DNA of 64,000 nt from Chitinophagaceae bacterium PMP191F (GTDB taxonomy: Bacteria; Bacteroidota; Bacteroidia; Chitinophagales; Chitinophagaceae). Below the pieces are notes generated by a model. That model was not told where the DNA came from and made no database searches. It worked only from the letters and a program-made list of their open reading frames with translations. A program made the translations under genes and the position numbers. This document shows, piece by piece, positions 16,009 through 24,614 of the stretch (the first letter of the stretch is position 1; every line of letters starts with the position of its first letter). The stretch is from NCBI GenBank assembly GCA_001302245.1, contig LGYU01000020.1, forward strand, positions 186,001-250,000. The letters are read 5' to 3'.

Positions 16009-17283
16009 ATGCTGATTGAAAAGTATAAGATAGATGCACATAATAGTGACCTGCAGGCAGAACATAGCCGCAGATTTGATTTTACTGCTGCCGGTATCAA
16101 AAATGCAAAAGGCATTATTGAAAAATTAAAAGACTTTCAGATAGCGGTACCCAGTTGGGCACTTGGTACAGGTGGTACTCGTTTTGGCCGTTTTTCCGGT
16201 GGTGGCGAACCCCGTAACATTGAAGAGAAAATTGAAGATGTAGGACTGTTGCATTCCCTGAACAAATCAGGTGGCGCTATTTCATTGCACATTCCCTGGG
16301 ATATTCCTAAAGATTATAAAGCCATCAAAGCGCTGGCAGCACAACACGGTTTGCGTTTTGATGCCATGAATTCCAACACATTCCAGGATCAGCCTGATCA
16401 GGAAGAGAGCTACAAATTTGGTTCATTGCAGCATACAGACAAAGCTGTTCGTAAACAGGCTGTTCAACACAATATTGACGTAATAAAACATGGTGTTGAA
16501 TTGGGTTCAGATTCTATCACGGTGTGGTTGTCTGACGGTTCCTGTTTCCCGGGACAATTGAATTTCCGCAAAGCATTTCAGCGTACGCTGGAAGGGCTGC
16601 AGGAAATTTATGCTGCACTGCCCGATAACTGGAAAATGTTTGTGGAGTACAAAGCATTTGAACCCAATTTCTATTCCATGACAGTAGGAGACTGGGGACA
16701 ATCACTTTTATACGCCAATAAATTAGGTCCGAAAGCGTATACATTGGTTGATCTGGGTCACCATTTGCCCAATGCCAATATTGAGCAGATCGTTGCCTTG
16801 CTGCTGAATGAAGGTAAACTGGGAGGTTTCCATTTCAACGATTCCAAGTATGGTGATGATGACCTGACCGTAGGCAGTATCAATCCTTACCAGTTGTTCC
16901 TGATCTTCCACGAGCTGGTAGAAGGCATGGATGCCCGTAAAATGAACCATGCTACAGACCTGGGATGGATGATCGATGCTTCGCACAACGTAAAAGATCC
17001 GCTGGAAGACCTGCTGCAATCAATTGAAGCCATTAAAATAGCCTACGCACAATCATTGCTGGTAGATGCTGATGCACTGGCAAAAGCACAGGATACCAAT
17101 GATGTGGCAAAGGCACAGGAAATTCTGCAGGACGCTTATCGTACAGATGTACGTCCGCTGGTAGCTGAGGCGCGTTTACAGGCTGGTGGCGCATTACACC
17201 CCATAGCTTTGTATCGTTCGCTGAAAGTGAGAGAAAATCTGATTAATGAAAGAGGTTTAAAAACTGTAGCCACGGGGTTGTAA
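16009..17283 (+). CDS. rhaI: L-rhamnose isomerase
   Basis: RhaI converts L-rhamnose to L-rhamnulose. The 424-aa protein is of the Pseudomonas stutzeri / Bacteroidota kind rather than the E. coli RhaA kind. Metal-binding and active-site regions of the xylose-isomerase-like barrel are visible: WALGTGGTRFGRF, ITVWLSDGSCFPGQ, VEYKAFEPNFYS, LVDLGHHLPNANI and FHFNDSKYGDDDLTVGSI. A TTG two codons earlier (16003) is less likely than the ATG. rhaM is 12 bases upstream, and rhaB follows after a 196-base spacer with a strong hairpin. Confidence 0.95.
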   Translation: MLIEKYKIDAHNSDLQAEHSRRFDFTAAGIKNAKGIIEKLKDFQIAVPSWALGTGGTRFGRFSGGGEPRNIEEKIEDVGLLHSLNKSGGAISLHIPWDIPKDYKAIKALAAQHGLRFDAMNSNTFQDQPDQEESYKFGSLQHTDKAVRKQAVQHNIDVIKHGVELGSDSITVWLSDGSCFPGQLNFRKAFQRTLEGLQEIYAALPDNWKMFVEYKAFEPNFYSMTVGDWGQSLLYANKLGPKAYTLVDLGHHLPNANIEQIVALLLNEGKLGGFHFNDSKYGDDDLTVGSINPYQLFLIFHELVEGMDARKMNHATDLGWMIDASHNVKDPLEDLLQSIEAIKIAYAQSLLVDADALAKAQDTNDVAKAQEILQDAYRTDVRPLVAEARLQAGGALHPIALYRSLKVRENLINERGLKTVATGL

Positions 17284-17390
17284 TGAATGATGAGCAGTGA
17301 GTGGTGAATGGATCGTTGATAAATTACTGATTTTGTGATGTTGGGATTTTGTAATTGATGATTAGCATTCACTTATAAATAAATTATACG

Positions 17391-17424
17391 TTCCGTCCGG
17401 ACCAGTTTTCGTTTCCGGACGGAA
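17391..17424. promoter_or_regulatory. Perfect 11-bp hairpin upstream of rhaB
   Basis: TTCCGTCCGGA (17391-17401) is exactly complementary to TCCGGACGGAA (17414-17424) around a 12-base loop. No T-run follows, so it is not a standard terminator. It lies 56 bases before the rhaB start and could be a regulator site, an mRNA processing hairpin or a 3'-end protector for rhaI mRNA. Confidence 0.55.
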
Positions 17425-17479
17425 TTGACTTACAGCCTGTAACTTGCAACCCTGGGTTTACTTACGACAATTGCAACTA

Positions 17480-18865
17480 ATGCCAACCACTCCTGTCATA
17501 GCGATATTTGATATTGGTAAAACCAATAAGAAATTGTTCCTGTTTGATGAGCAGTACCAGATCGTGCTGGAAAAAACAGGACAGTTTGAGGAAACGACCG
17601 ATGAGGATGGTGACGTATGTGAAAATCTGCAGGCATTGACAACCTGGATACAGCAGTCGCTGAATGAAATTACTGCCCAAAAGGATATTCTGCTGAAGGC
17701 TGTGAATTTTTCTACCTATGGCGCCAGCTTTGTACATATTAACCGCGAAGGAAAACCGGTTACCCCATTGTACAATTACCTGAAAACATATCCGGATACT
17801 TTACAACAGGAATTTTATAAAAAGTATGGCGGGGAGATCACATTCTCCATGCATACAGCTTCACCGGTATTGGGCAGCCTTAATTCGGGGTTGCAACTGT
17901 ACCGGCTGAAAGAACAGCAAACAACTGTTTTTGAAAATATACATTACTCCCTGCATCTGCCGCAGTACATGAGCTTTTTGCTGACCGGCAGAGCCTATTC
18001 TGATATTACCAGCATCGGCTGTCATACAGCCATGTGGAATTTTCCGCAAAACCGTTATCACGAATGGTTGTACAGGGAAGGCATCAGTGAAAAACTGGCA
18101 CCTATTTTTCCGTCAGACCAGGTGATGAACACTCAATGGAAAGGACAGCAACTGCTGTCTGGTGTAGGATTGCACGACAGTTCTGCGGCATTGATCCCGT
18201 ACCTGTCTACTTTCAGGGAACCGTTTGTGCTGATCTCTACGGGAACCTGGTGTATCAGCCTGAACCCGTTTAACCAGACAAGACTTACGGTGGAAGAACT
18301 GCAGCAGGATTGCTTGTGTTATATGGAATACCGTGGCAGACCGGTAAAGGCATCGCGGTTGTTTGCAGGATATGAACATGAACAACAGACCAAAAGACTG
18401 GCAGCTCATTTTAATGTAGCTGCTGATTATTATAAAACGGTACAACCGGATGCAGAACTGATTGCCCGGTACGCAGCCACTTTGCAACAGCCTGCCAGAC
18501 AGGCGGTCATGATGCAGGGCTCCGTATTCGGACAGCGCGATCTGGCCGGTTTTACTACTTACGAAGAAGCATATCATCAGCTGATATTCGATTTAATTAC
18601 CCAACAAGTAAGCTCAACTAACCTTGTGCTGAACAATTGCCATGTGAAAAGTATTTTTGTAGACGGTGGTTTTGGCAGAAATGCCATCTATATGCAGTTG
18701 CTCGCAGCAGCCTATCCGCAGATGCAGGTATTTGCCGCATCCGTGGCGCAGGCTACAGCCATGGGAGCTGCATTGGCCGTTCATTCTTACTGGAATAAAA
18801 ACAACTGGCCGGCAGAGTTGATTGTGTTGAAACAATACGCTGCTCCCCAGCCCATAGCGTTATGA
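17480..18865 (+). CDS. rhaB: Rhamnulokinase (FGGY family)
   Basis: The kinase phosphorylates L-rhamnulose at C1 for the aldolase. The 461-aa protein has the two-lobed FGGY plan: phosphate-1 motif AIFDIGKTNKKLFLFD at the N-terminus, STYGASFVHI, a central LIPYLSTFREPFVLISTGTWC block containing phosphate-2, and VDGGFGRN with AQATAMGAALAV near the end. FGGY kinases vary in substrate; the gene row (isomerase, mutarotase, aldolase, transporter) fixes rhamnulose. The ATG at 17480 is preferred to a TTG at 17444. The stop overlaps the lutA start by four bases (ATGA), implying coupled translation of sugar and lactate genes. Confidence 0.92.
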   Translation: MPTTPVIAIFDIGKTNKKLFLFDEQYQIVLEKTGQFEETTDEDGDVCENLQALTTWIQQSLNEITAQKDILLKAVNFSTYGASFVHINREGKPVTPLYNYLKTYPDTLQQEFYKKYGGEITFSMHTASPVLGSLNSGLQLYRLKEQQTTVFENIHYSLHLPQYMSFLLTGRAYSDITSIGCHTAMWNFPQNRYHEWLYREGISEKLAPIFPSDQVMNTQWKGQQLLSGVGLHDSSAALIPYLSTFREPFVLISTGTWCISLNPFNQTRLTVEELQQDCLCYMEYRGRPVKASRLFAGYEHEQQTKRLAAHFNVAADYYKTVQPDAELIARYAATLQQPARQAVMMQGSVFGQRDLAGFTTYEEAYHQLIFDLITQQVSSTNLVLNNCHVKSIFVDGGFGRNAIYMQLLAAAYPQMQVFAASVAQATAMGAALAVHSYWNKNNWPAELIVLKQYAAPQPIAL

Positions 18866-19599
18866 TCGTTGGATTGTTTATACCTTGTTATGTAGACCAG
18901 TTTTATCCGCAGGTAGCAATTGCTACCCTGCAATTGCTGGAGAAACTGGGATGTACTGTAGAGTACCCTTTGCAACAAACCTGTTGTGGCCAGCCGATGG
19001 CCAACTCAGGTTACGAGCACCTCACGCAGTCGTGCAATCATCTCTTTACCGAAAACTTCAGCAGGTTCGATTATATTGTTTGTCCTTCAGGCAGTTGTGC
19101 ATTGCACATTAAGGATCACCTGCATGATGATAAAAACGAAGCTGCAGCAACAGCTATCCGCAGTAAAGTATACGAACTCACCGAATTTCTTACAGACGTT
19201 TTGAAGGTAAATGACCTGACTGCCACATTCCCTTACCGGGTAGGAATGCACCAGAGCTGTCACGGACAGCGTGGATTGCATCTTTCCCAGATGACGGAAC
19301 TGGTAGCAGAACCGTTCTCCAAACCCGAACAATTACTGAAAATGGTAGCCGGACTGGAACTGGTAACGCTTGATCGTAAAGATGAATGTTGCGGTTTTGG
19401 GGGTACGTTCTGTGTGGCGGAAGAAGCTGTTTCTGTAAAAATGGGTAAAGATCGTGTGGCAGATCATATTAAGCATAAGGTGCAATACATTACCGGTGGT
19501 GATATGAGTTGTCTGATGCACATGGAAGGCATTTTGCGAAGACAGAAAAGTGATGTGAAAGTGGTGCATATAGCGGAGATTTTGAATGCTTCGATTTGA
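18862..19599 (+). CDS. lutA: L-lactate utilisation protein A, CCG-domain iron-sulfur protein
   Basis: LutA is one of three proteins that oxidise L-lactate to pyruvate. The 245-aa protein carries two cysteine-rich CCG modules: TCCGQPMANSGY (residues about 40-50) and ECCGFGGTFCV (about 175-185), each with further Cys upstream (IPCY near residue 8 and QSCHGQRG near 130). It starts inside the rhaB stop codon. In Bacteroidota, lactate from rhamnose or fucose breakdown is a reasonable substrate; the overlap with rhaB supports rhamnose. Confidence 0.93.
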   Translation: MIVGLFIPCYVDQFYPQVAIATLQLLEKLGCTVEYPLQQTCCGQPMANSGYEHLTQSCNHLFTENFSRFDYIVCPSGSCALHIKDHLHDDKNEAAATAIRSKVYELTEFLTDVLKVNDLTATFPYRVGMHQSCHGQRGLHLSQMTELVAEPFSKPEQLLKMVAGLELVTLDRKDECCGFGGTFCVAEEAVSVKMGKDRVADHIKHKVQYITGGDMSCLMHMEGILRRQKSDVKVVHIAEILNASI

Positions 19600-19610
19600 G
19601 AATGAGGTGC

Positions 19611-19758
19611 TAATTTGAAAATTTGGGAATGGAGTGGTAGATGGTTTGATGGCTGTATTAGCTCGTGGCCCGAAGCTCATTGCTAGTAGCTTTTTAAATA
19701 TGGCAGCGACTACTCCCACTCACTATTGACCATTCACTATTCACAATAATCAGCAGCC
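19611..19758. repeat. Dispersed spacer repeat, copy 2 (with 7204-7368)
   Basis: Same word order as copy 1, from TAATTTGAAAATTTG to CACAATAATCAG, with substitutions and a deletion of about 20 bases. It fills the lutA-lutB gap. CCACTCACTATTGACCATTC near its 3' end is the spacer word family also present at 49251-49360. Confidence 0.7.
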
Positions 19759-19808
19759 ACGTTAAACCTTAAACCTGCAATCCCTAACACGAAACCGCAT
19801 CTGAACAC

Positions 19809-21185
19809 ATGAAATCAGACACAATATATCATCATCCTGAACTGGCAGAGCGTTTCAATAAAGATGAAGCGCGTGTAGACTGGCATGATGAAACCTTATG
19901 GTGGATACGGCAGAAGCGGGATAAAATAGTCTGGCAATTGCCGGAGTGGGAGATCCTGCGCGAAAAAGCTTCGCAGATCAAGAACAATGTGCTGAGCAAC
20001 CTGCATGATTATCTGGTACAGTTTGAAGCTGCCCTGCAGCAGAATGGCGTAACGGTACATTGGGCTGCGGATGCCGTTGAACACAATGCTATTGTACACA
20101 AGCTGCTGCAACAGAGCGGTGTTACAAAGATCGTGAAGAGCAAATCAATGCTTACGGAAGAATGTCACTTAAACGAATACCTGTCGCAGCAAGGCATTGA
20201 AGTAATAGATACTGACCTGGGTGAACGTATTGTGCAATTAGCCAAAGAACCCCCCAGCCATATTGTATTGCCCTGTATTCACAAGAAAAAGGAAGAGATC
20301 GGTGAATTGTTCCATGAATTTCTGGGAACACCGGCAGGCAATGCAGATCCGCAGTTCCTGACCAATGCTGCACGTATTCATCTGCGCGAAAAATTCCTGA
20401 CACGTAAAGTGGCTATTACCGGGGTAAATTTTGCGGTTGCTGAAACAGGTGAGATGGTAGTGTGTACCAATGAAGGCAATGCTGATATGGGGGCACACCT
20501 GTCAGATATACATATTGCCTGCATGGGGATTGAAAAGATCATTCCGCAGCGTCAGCATTTGTCAATATTCCTGCGGTTGCTGACGCGCAGCGCTACAGGA
20601 CAACCCATTACAACTTATTCCAGTCATTTTGCCAAACCACGTCCGGGGCAACAAATGCATGTAGTACTGGTGGATAACGGTCGTACCACACAACTGGCAC
20701 GTGCGGATTTTCGCAACTCACTAAAATGTATCCGTTGTGCAGCCTGTATGAACACTTGCCCCGTGTATCGCAGAAGTGGCGGACACAGTTATCACAATGC
20801 CATTGCCGGACCTATTGGTTCTATCCTGGCTCCAAACCTGGATATGAAACAGTATGCTGATCTGCCATTTGCATCCACGCTGTGCGGATCGTGTTCCAAT
20901 GTTTGCCCGGTTAAGATCGATATCCATAATCAATTGTATAAATGGCGCCAGGTGCTGACACAGGAAGGTTATTCGCCTGCATCCAAAACAATGGCGATGA
21001 AGGCCATGACCACTACTTTGTCAAAACCAGGCCTGTACCGGTTTGCCGGTAAAATGGGGAGATGGGTAATGCGCACCATGCCCTGGCTGGTCAATAATAA
21101 AATGAACCCCTGGTACAAACAACGCGAAATGCCCGCTCCACCCAAAGAATCATTTGGAGAGTGGTATAGAAAAAACAGGAAGTAA
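19809..21185 (+). CDS. lutB: L-lactate utilisation protein B, LUD domain and 4Fe-4S clusters
   Basis: The 458-aa protein begins with a LUD domain (residues about 50-290, with GVNFAVAETGEMVVCTNEGN). Two ferredoxin-type cluster motifs follow: CIRCAACMNTCPVYR near 311 and CGSCSNVCPVKIDIH near 360. That order is the LutB signature. It should pass electrons from lactate through LutA/LutC to the respiratory chain; the complex is cytoplasmic. A 209-base spacer with a dispersed repeat separates it from lutA, longer than in most lut operons. Confidence 0.95.
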   Translation: MKSDTIYHHPELAERFNKDEARVDWHDETLWWIRQKRDKIVWQLPEWEILREKASQIKNNVLSNLHDYLVQFEAALQQNGVTVHWAADAVEHNAIVHKLLQQSGVTKIVKSKSMLTEECHLNEYLSQQGIEVIDTDLGERIVQLAKEPPSHIVLPCIHKKKEEIGELFHEFLGTPAGNADPQFLTNAARIHLREKFLTRKVAITGVNFAVAETGEMVVCTNEGNADMGAHLSDIHIACMGIEKIIPQRQHLSIFLRLLTRSATGQPITTYSSHFAKPRPGQQMHVVLVDNGRTTQLARADFRNSLKCIRCAACMNTCPVYRRSGGHSYHNAIAGPIGSILAPNLDMKQYADLPFASTLCGSCSNVCPVKIDIHNQLYKWRQVLTQEGYSPASKTMAMKAMTTTLSKPGLYRFAGKMGRWVMRTMPWLVNNKMNPWYKQREMPAPPKESFGEWYRKNRK

Positions 21186-21339
21186 TGTGCAGATGGCCGG
21201 ATAGCTGGGATCGGGAAACTGTAACCTGGGATTTGGCAAACAGTTGTGTAAGTAAAAAAGTGAATAAGAAGTGAAAACAGCAGAGACCACTCACGATTAC
21301 AGATTTGACGTTTGACTTTTCACCTTTCACGTTTAAAAA

Positions 21340-21924
21340 ATGAGCCGAGATAAAATATTAGCTGCAGTAAAAACCAGTCAACCGGAGCTGCAACCATTAC
21401 CAACGCTGAACGATGTACCTGCTATCCAGTTTCCGGATGCAGTGGCGCAATTTAAAGCCACGTTGCAGGTGATCGGTGGTTTTATTGCTACGGCAAAACA
21501 GATCAGTGAGGTAGAGGGTATAATAAAGCAGTTGTTCCCACAGGCTGTAAAGATCGTATCGGCAGTGCCGGATATAGCTTCATTATCTGCTGAACACTGG
21601 CAGCAGCAAGATCCGCATGCACTGGAAGACGTTACAGTAGGAGTTATCTCTTCTTCCCTTGCTGTGGCAGAGAATGGTGCAATATGGGTAACTGAAAAAG
21701 ATATGCAGCAGGTACGTGTATTACCTTTTATTGTTGAACACCTGGTGGCTGTAGTGCATGCAAAGGATATGGTTTCCAATATGCAACAGGCTTATCAGCG
21801 TATTGACAGTGCTCCGGGTTTTAATGTATTCATTGCAGGTCCTTCTAAAACTGCAGATATTGAGCAATCGTTGGTACTGGGCGCACATGGACCCAAAAGT
21901 ATGACGGTGGTGGTGGTGGAGTAA
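21340..21924 (+). CDS. lutC: L-lactate utilisation protein C, LUD domain
   Basis: The 194-aa protein is a single LUD domain with SLAVAENGAIWVTE, LVAVVHAKDMV and the end FIAGPSKTADIEQSLVLGAHGPKSMTVVVVE; the last two are the family signature. It completes lutABC and is the last gene of the rhamnose row, 154 bases after lutB. A bidirectional terminator lies at 22233. Confidence 0.94.
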   Translation: MSRDKILAAVKTSQPELQPLPTLNDVPAIQFPDAVAQFKATLQVIGGFIATAKQISEVEGIIKQLFPQAVKIVSAVPDIASLSAEHWQQQDPHALEDVTVGVISSSLAVAENGAIWVTEKDMQQVRVLPFIVEHLVAVVHAKDMVSNMQQAYQRIDSAPGFNVFIAGPSKTADIEQSLVLGAHGPKSMTVVVVE

Positions 21925-22232
21925 GAAGTCTGCAAGATAAGGTGCAAGGCTCAAGATGTAAATTGCTGATAAGTTGAAAAGTTAACAAGTGGATCTGAGC
22001 TAAAAGCTTATGCGAAAAGCAGAAAAACCAACCGCAGAGAACAAGAGAGGCTGAGATTGCGCGGAGAGCCTCCTCTGTATAGCCTCTTGTTACGCTTATT
22101 CTCAGCGGTGGAAAAAGCCAGAAAGAGTGACGGGATGGTTTGATTGTTGTTGACCGCAGCACTCACGTCTTACAATTGAGGATTCACGTCTCACGCAATC
22201 ACTAATCAACAAGAACCCAAAACCGTTAACTA
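21925..22232. other. Spacer after lutC
   Basis: About 300 bases without a gene. It contains the long imperfect hairpin at 22030-22109 and a CACGTCTTACAATTGAGGATTC stretch like that near 8770. Confidence 0.45.
22030..22109. repeat. Long imperfect inverted repeat, CCGCAGAGAA family
   Basis: ACCGCAGAGAACAAGAGAGG at 22030 pairs with the complement around 22081-22109 (AGCCTCTTGT...TTCTCAGCGGT), with a 9-base insertion in the second arm. A shorter relative is at about 10770-10860. Confidence 0.6.
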
Positions 22233-22262
22233 AAAAAGCGACACATGAATGCATCGCTTTTT
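22233..22262. terminator. Bidirectional terminator between lutC and the secreted protein
   Basis: AAAAAGCGA (22233-22241) and TCGCTTTTT (22254-22262) are exact complements, giving a T-run on both strands. It serves converging transcription from lutC (+) and from the gene at 22286 (-). Confidence 0.8.
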
Positions 22263-22285
22263 GACTCATTTTCTGAAATCTTTTA

Positions 22286-22726
22286 TCAGGGCGTATAAGT
22301 AATATAATATACCTCGCTGCTTCCATCCGGTGCACCATTATATATAAAATAAGCACCTACTTCCAGGTAATAACTTTTTGAACTGGTAACATCGCCTACA
22401 TAGAAGGCTCTTTTGTATGTTCTCTGTGAACCATACGGTGCGCCTCCTGCGGGAAACCATTCTTCCTGTAATAAGAACGGATTGTAATTGATAAGATCGC
22501 TGTAGGAATTGTATACACCAAACCAGCAGTTGTTCTCATCTGATGCATTCAGCGGAGCTGGCCATAGTACAGTGAACTCAACATACACCGAATCTCCGTC
22601 TGTCCATGCGTAAGGGGCATTGTACACATTACAGCCGATTGGCGGGTAATTGAAGGAAATACTTTGTGCTTTGGAACCTGCAAACAACAATAAACCCAGT
22701 AGCAAAAGCATGTATTGCTTTTTCAT
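22286..22726 (-). CDS. Small secreted protein of unknown function
   Basis: The 146-aa product starts with a clear signal peptide (MKKQYMLLLLGLLLFAGSKA, cleavage before QS). The mature part, about 125 residues, is rich in Tyr, Asn and aromatic residues (NYPPIGCNVYNAPYAWTDGD, YYLEVGAYFIYNG) with two Cys, suggesting a small beta-sandwich. I recognise no family. It lies after the terminator of the FAS1/SusCD row and ends at its own terminator, so it is probably transcribed alone or by read-through. A glycan-binding role is conceivable but not supported by motifs. Confidence 0.7.
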   Translation of the reverse strand: MKKQYMLLLLGLLLFAGSKAQSISFNYPPIGCNVYNAPYAWTDGDSVYVEFTVLWPAPLNASDENNCWFGVYNSYSDLINYNPFLLQEEWFPAGGAPYGSQRTYKRAFYVGDVTSSKSYYLEVGAYFIYNGAPDGSSEVYYITYTP

Positions 22727-22775
22727 AGTTGATAAAATTTAAAAGTGAATAATGGTTTAATGGAAAAACAGTGAA

Positions 22776-22808
22776 AGAAAAAAGCTACAGGGAGATTCCT
22801 GTAGCTTT
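22776..22808 (-). terminator. Terminator of the FAS1/SusCD row
   Basis: AAAGCTACAGG (22781-22791) and CCTGTAGCTTT (22798-22808) form a perfect 11-bp stem with loop GAGATT. On the - strand it is followed by a T-rich tail. It lies just past the SusD stop. Confidence 0.85.
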
Positions 22809-22817
22809 TGGTATTTA

Positions 22818-24569
22818 TCATAGTTTAAAGGGAAGATACCAGTTTGATCGTGACATCAGTTTTGCCCTTACTGCTGCGGCATCACCAACGCCATCTTTCT
22901 GTAGTTTGGCAAATATCTTGTCTGCCAGGAATGCGGGGTCGTTGCGATGCAATGCCACCCGCACCAGGTCGGGCCAGCGTGTTCCTTCAAATGCATTTTC
23001 CAGTGCTCCTTCATTGATCAGTCCGTTCTCTACCTGCAAAAGGCTGTCTGCTGTATTGTTAACCGTAAAATCTGTTAACAGTGCTCTTGCACGGATACCT
23101 ATATGACGATACCAGTCACCGCGATAGTAAGGAATACTACCATTTCGTGCGTCGAAATTGTAAGGATATGAATATGAAAGTGTATTCTGATAATTGGTTA
23201 CATCTGTCACCCCGGAAGGAGGTGCAAAGGCACCGCCAATACCAGAGTTCAGGAACGACAGTGCCAGGCGATACCTGCCATCACGATTGGCTGCTTCTGC
23301 AAAACGTAAATGCAGGTGTGTTTGCCTGTACAGGAACCACTTGCCATTTCTTACCAGTGGATCAACAGGCAGGTTGGTGGCATAGTTGATATAGTTGTAC
23401 AGGAATTTCATGGCTACCGGTTGTCCGCCCAGTGTGCGTGTGCTGAGAGAGCCACGTGCATCATAGGGAATGCCGGTGGTGCTGCCGGCAACTGTTACAG
23501 GACGTTGCTGTTGTGTATTCCAGTTGTCAACAATAGCCTGTGATGGCTTTACCAGGTATTTACCGCCAATAGGCGAGAACAGGTTGATCAGTGAATTGGA
23601 GGGGGCAAATTTATTGTCGAACGGAAGTACCCAGATCCATTCTTTGGTAAAATGTGCATCATATCCGCGTTCAAAGATCACACGCCATCCGTCAGCATAG
23701 TTCAGTGAAGAAGCATCGCCTGCACGTGTATAGGAAACATAGTGATTGAAAGTAGTACTCCAGCCCAGTTTGAACTGTGTATAATAGTTCTCATTCACTG
23801 TGCCGCTGGTGGTTGTTTCCATTACCTGGCGATAATAGTCTGCAGCTTTTGTGTAATTGCCTTTCCACAGGTACAGATCACCCAACAGGCATTTTTTGTT
23901 GATGAAAAAATTGTTGGTAGGATAACCGTCCAGTGTAATGTTTAATGTAGTGCCGGCAGGATACTGGTCTTTATATGGAATTCTTTCCGTGAAGTTGATA
24001 AGACTATCCAGCAGCACTTCAAACTTAATGGCCGGGAAACGGCTTTCATTTTTTACAACATCTACGGTTTCCAGAGCATCGGTTACATAACGTACCTGGT
24101 CGCCATAGTGAATGCCCAGTTGCAGGTACAGGAAAGAACGCAGACAGGCTACGTCTGAATAACGCTGATTGAACTCTGCTTCTTTAAGCGTGTTTTTCTG
24201 ACGCATGATCATAAAGTTTTTCATTACGTCATTACAGTTCAGGATCAGTTCATAGAATGGCCGTGGACTTGCATACGGGTTGTCTTCTGAAACGTTGTGT
24301 GTGCTGATCTGCCGCAGGCTCTCGTCTGCATTGTTGGTATATTCCAGCAGATCACCCCGCAATTCATTCAGGATGATATAGCGGTCGGCCATGCCCATGA
24401 ATTTTCCATAAACACCCATCACGGCTGCATCTGCATCGTATACGTTACGATACATCTGGCTGGCATCCAGTTCTGTGCCCGGCTTCAGATCAAAGGTTTT
24501 GCTGCAGGAACCCAACAGGATCAGTAAGGCTGCCGCGGGAAATATATTTTTTATAGTTAGCTGCTTCAT
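22818..24569 (-). CDS. SusD/RagB-family outer-membrane lipoprotein
   Basis: SusD proteins cap the SusC channel and bind the incoming glycan on the cell surface. The 583-aa protein has a lipoprotein signal peptide with lipobox LLGSC (Cys 22), then TFDLKPG. The body has the helical TPR-like plan, for example VACLRSFLYLQLGIHYGDQV and LRFAEAANRDGRYRLALSFL, and ends WYLPFKL. The ATG at 24569 (MKQLTIKN) gives a proper signal peptide; a start 14 codons upstream does not. It follows its SusC partner by 45 bases and is the last gene before the terminator. Sequence alone does not give the glycan; the setting suggests a rhamnogalacturonan fragment. Confidence 0.93.
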   Translation of the reverse strand: MKQLTIKNIFPAAALLILLGSCSKTFDLKPGTELDASQMYRNVYDADAAVMGVYGKFMGMADRYIILNELRGDLLEYTNNADESLRQISTHNVSEDNPYASPRPFYELILNCNDVMKNFMIMRQKNTLKEAEFNQRYSDVACLRSFLYLQLGIHYGDQVRYVTDALETVDVVKNESRFPAIKFEVLLDSLINFTERIPYKDQYPAGTTLNITLDGYPTNNFFINKKCLLGDLYLWKGNYTKAADYYRQVMETTTSGTVNENYYTQFKLGWSTTFNHYVSYTRAGDASSLNYADGWRVIFERGYDAHFTKEWIWVLPFDNKFAPSNSLINLFSPIGGKYLVKPSQAIVDNWNTQQQRPVTVAGSTTGIPYDARGSLSTRTLGGQPVAMKFLYNYINYATNLPVDPLVRNGKWFLYRQTHLHLRFAEAANRDGRYRLALSFLNSGIGGAFAPPSGVTDVTNYQNTLSYSYPYNFDARNGSIPYYRGDWYRHIGIRARALLTDFTVNNTADSLLQVENGLINEGALENAFEGTRWPDLVRVALHRNDPAFLADKIFAKLQKDGVGDAAAVRAKLMSRSNWYLPFKL

Positions 24570-24614
24570 GTTATAATAATTTGTCTGCTTGTTGTTTGGT
24601 CTGGCTTTCATTTT

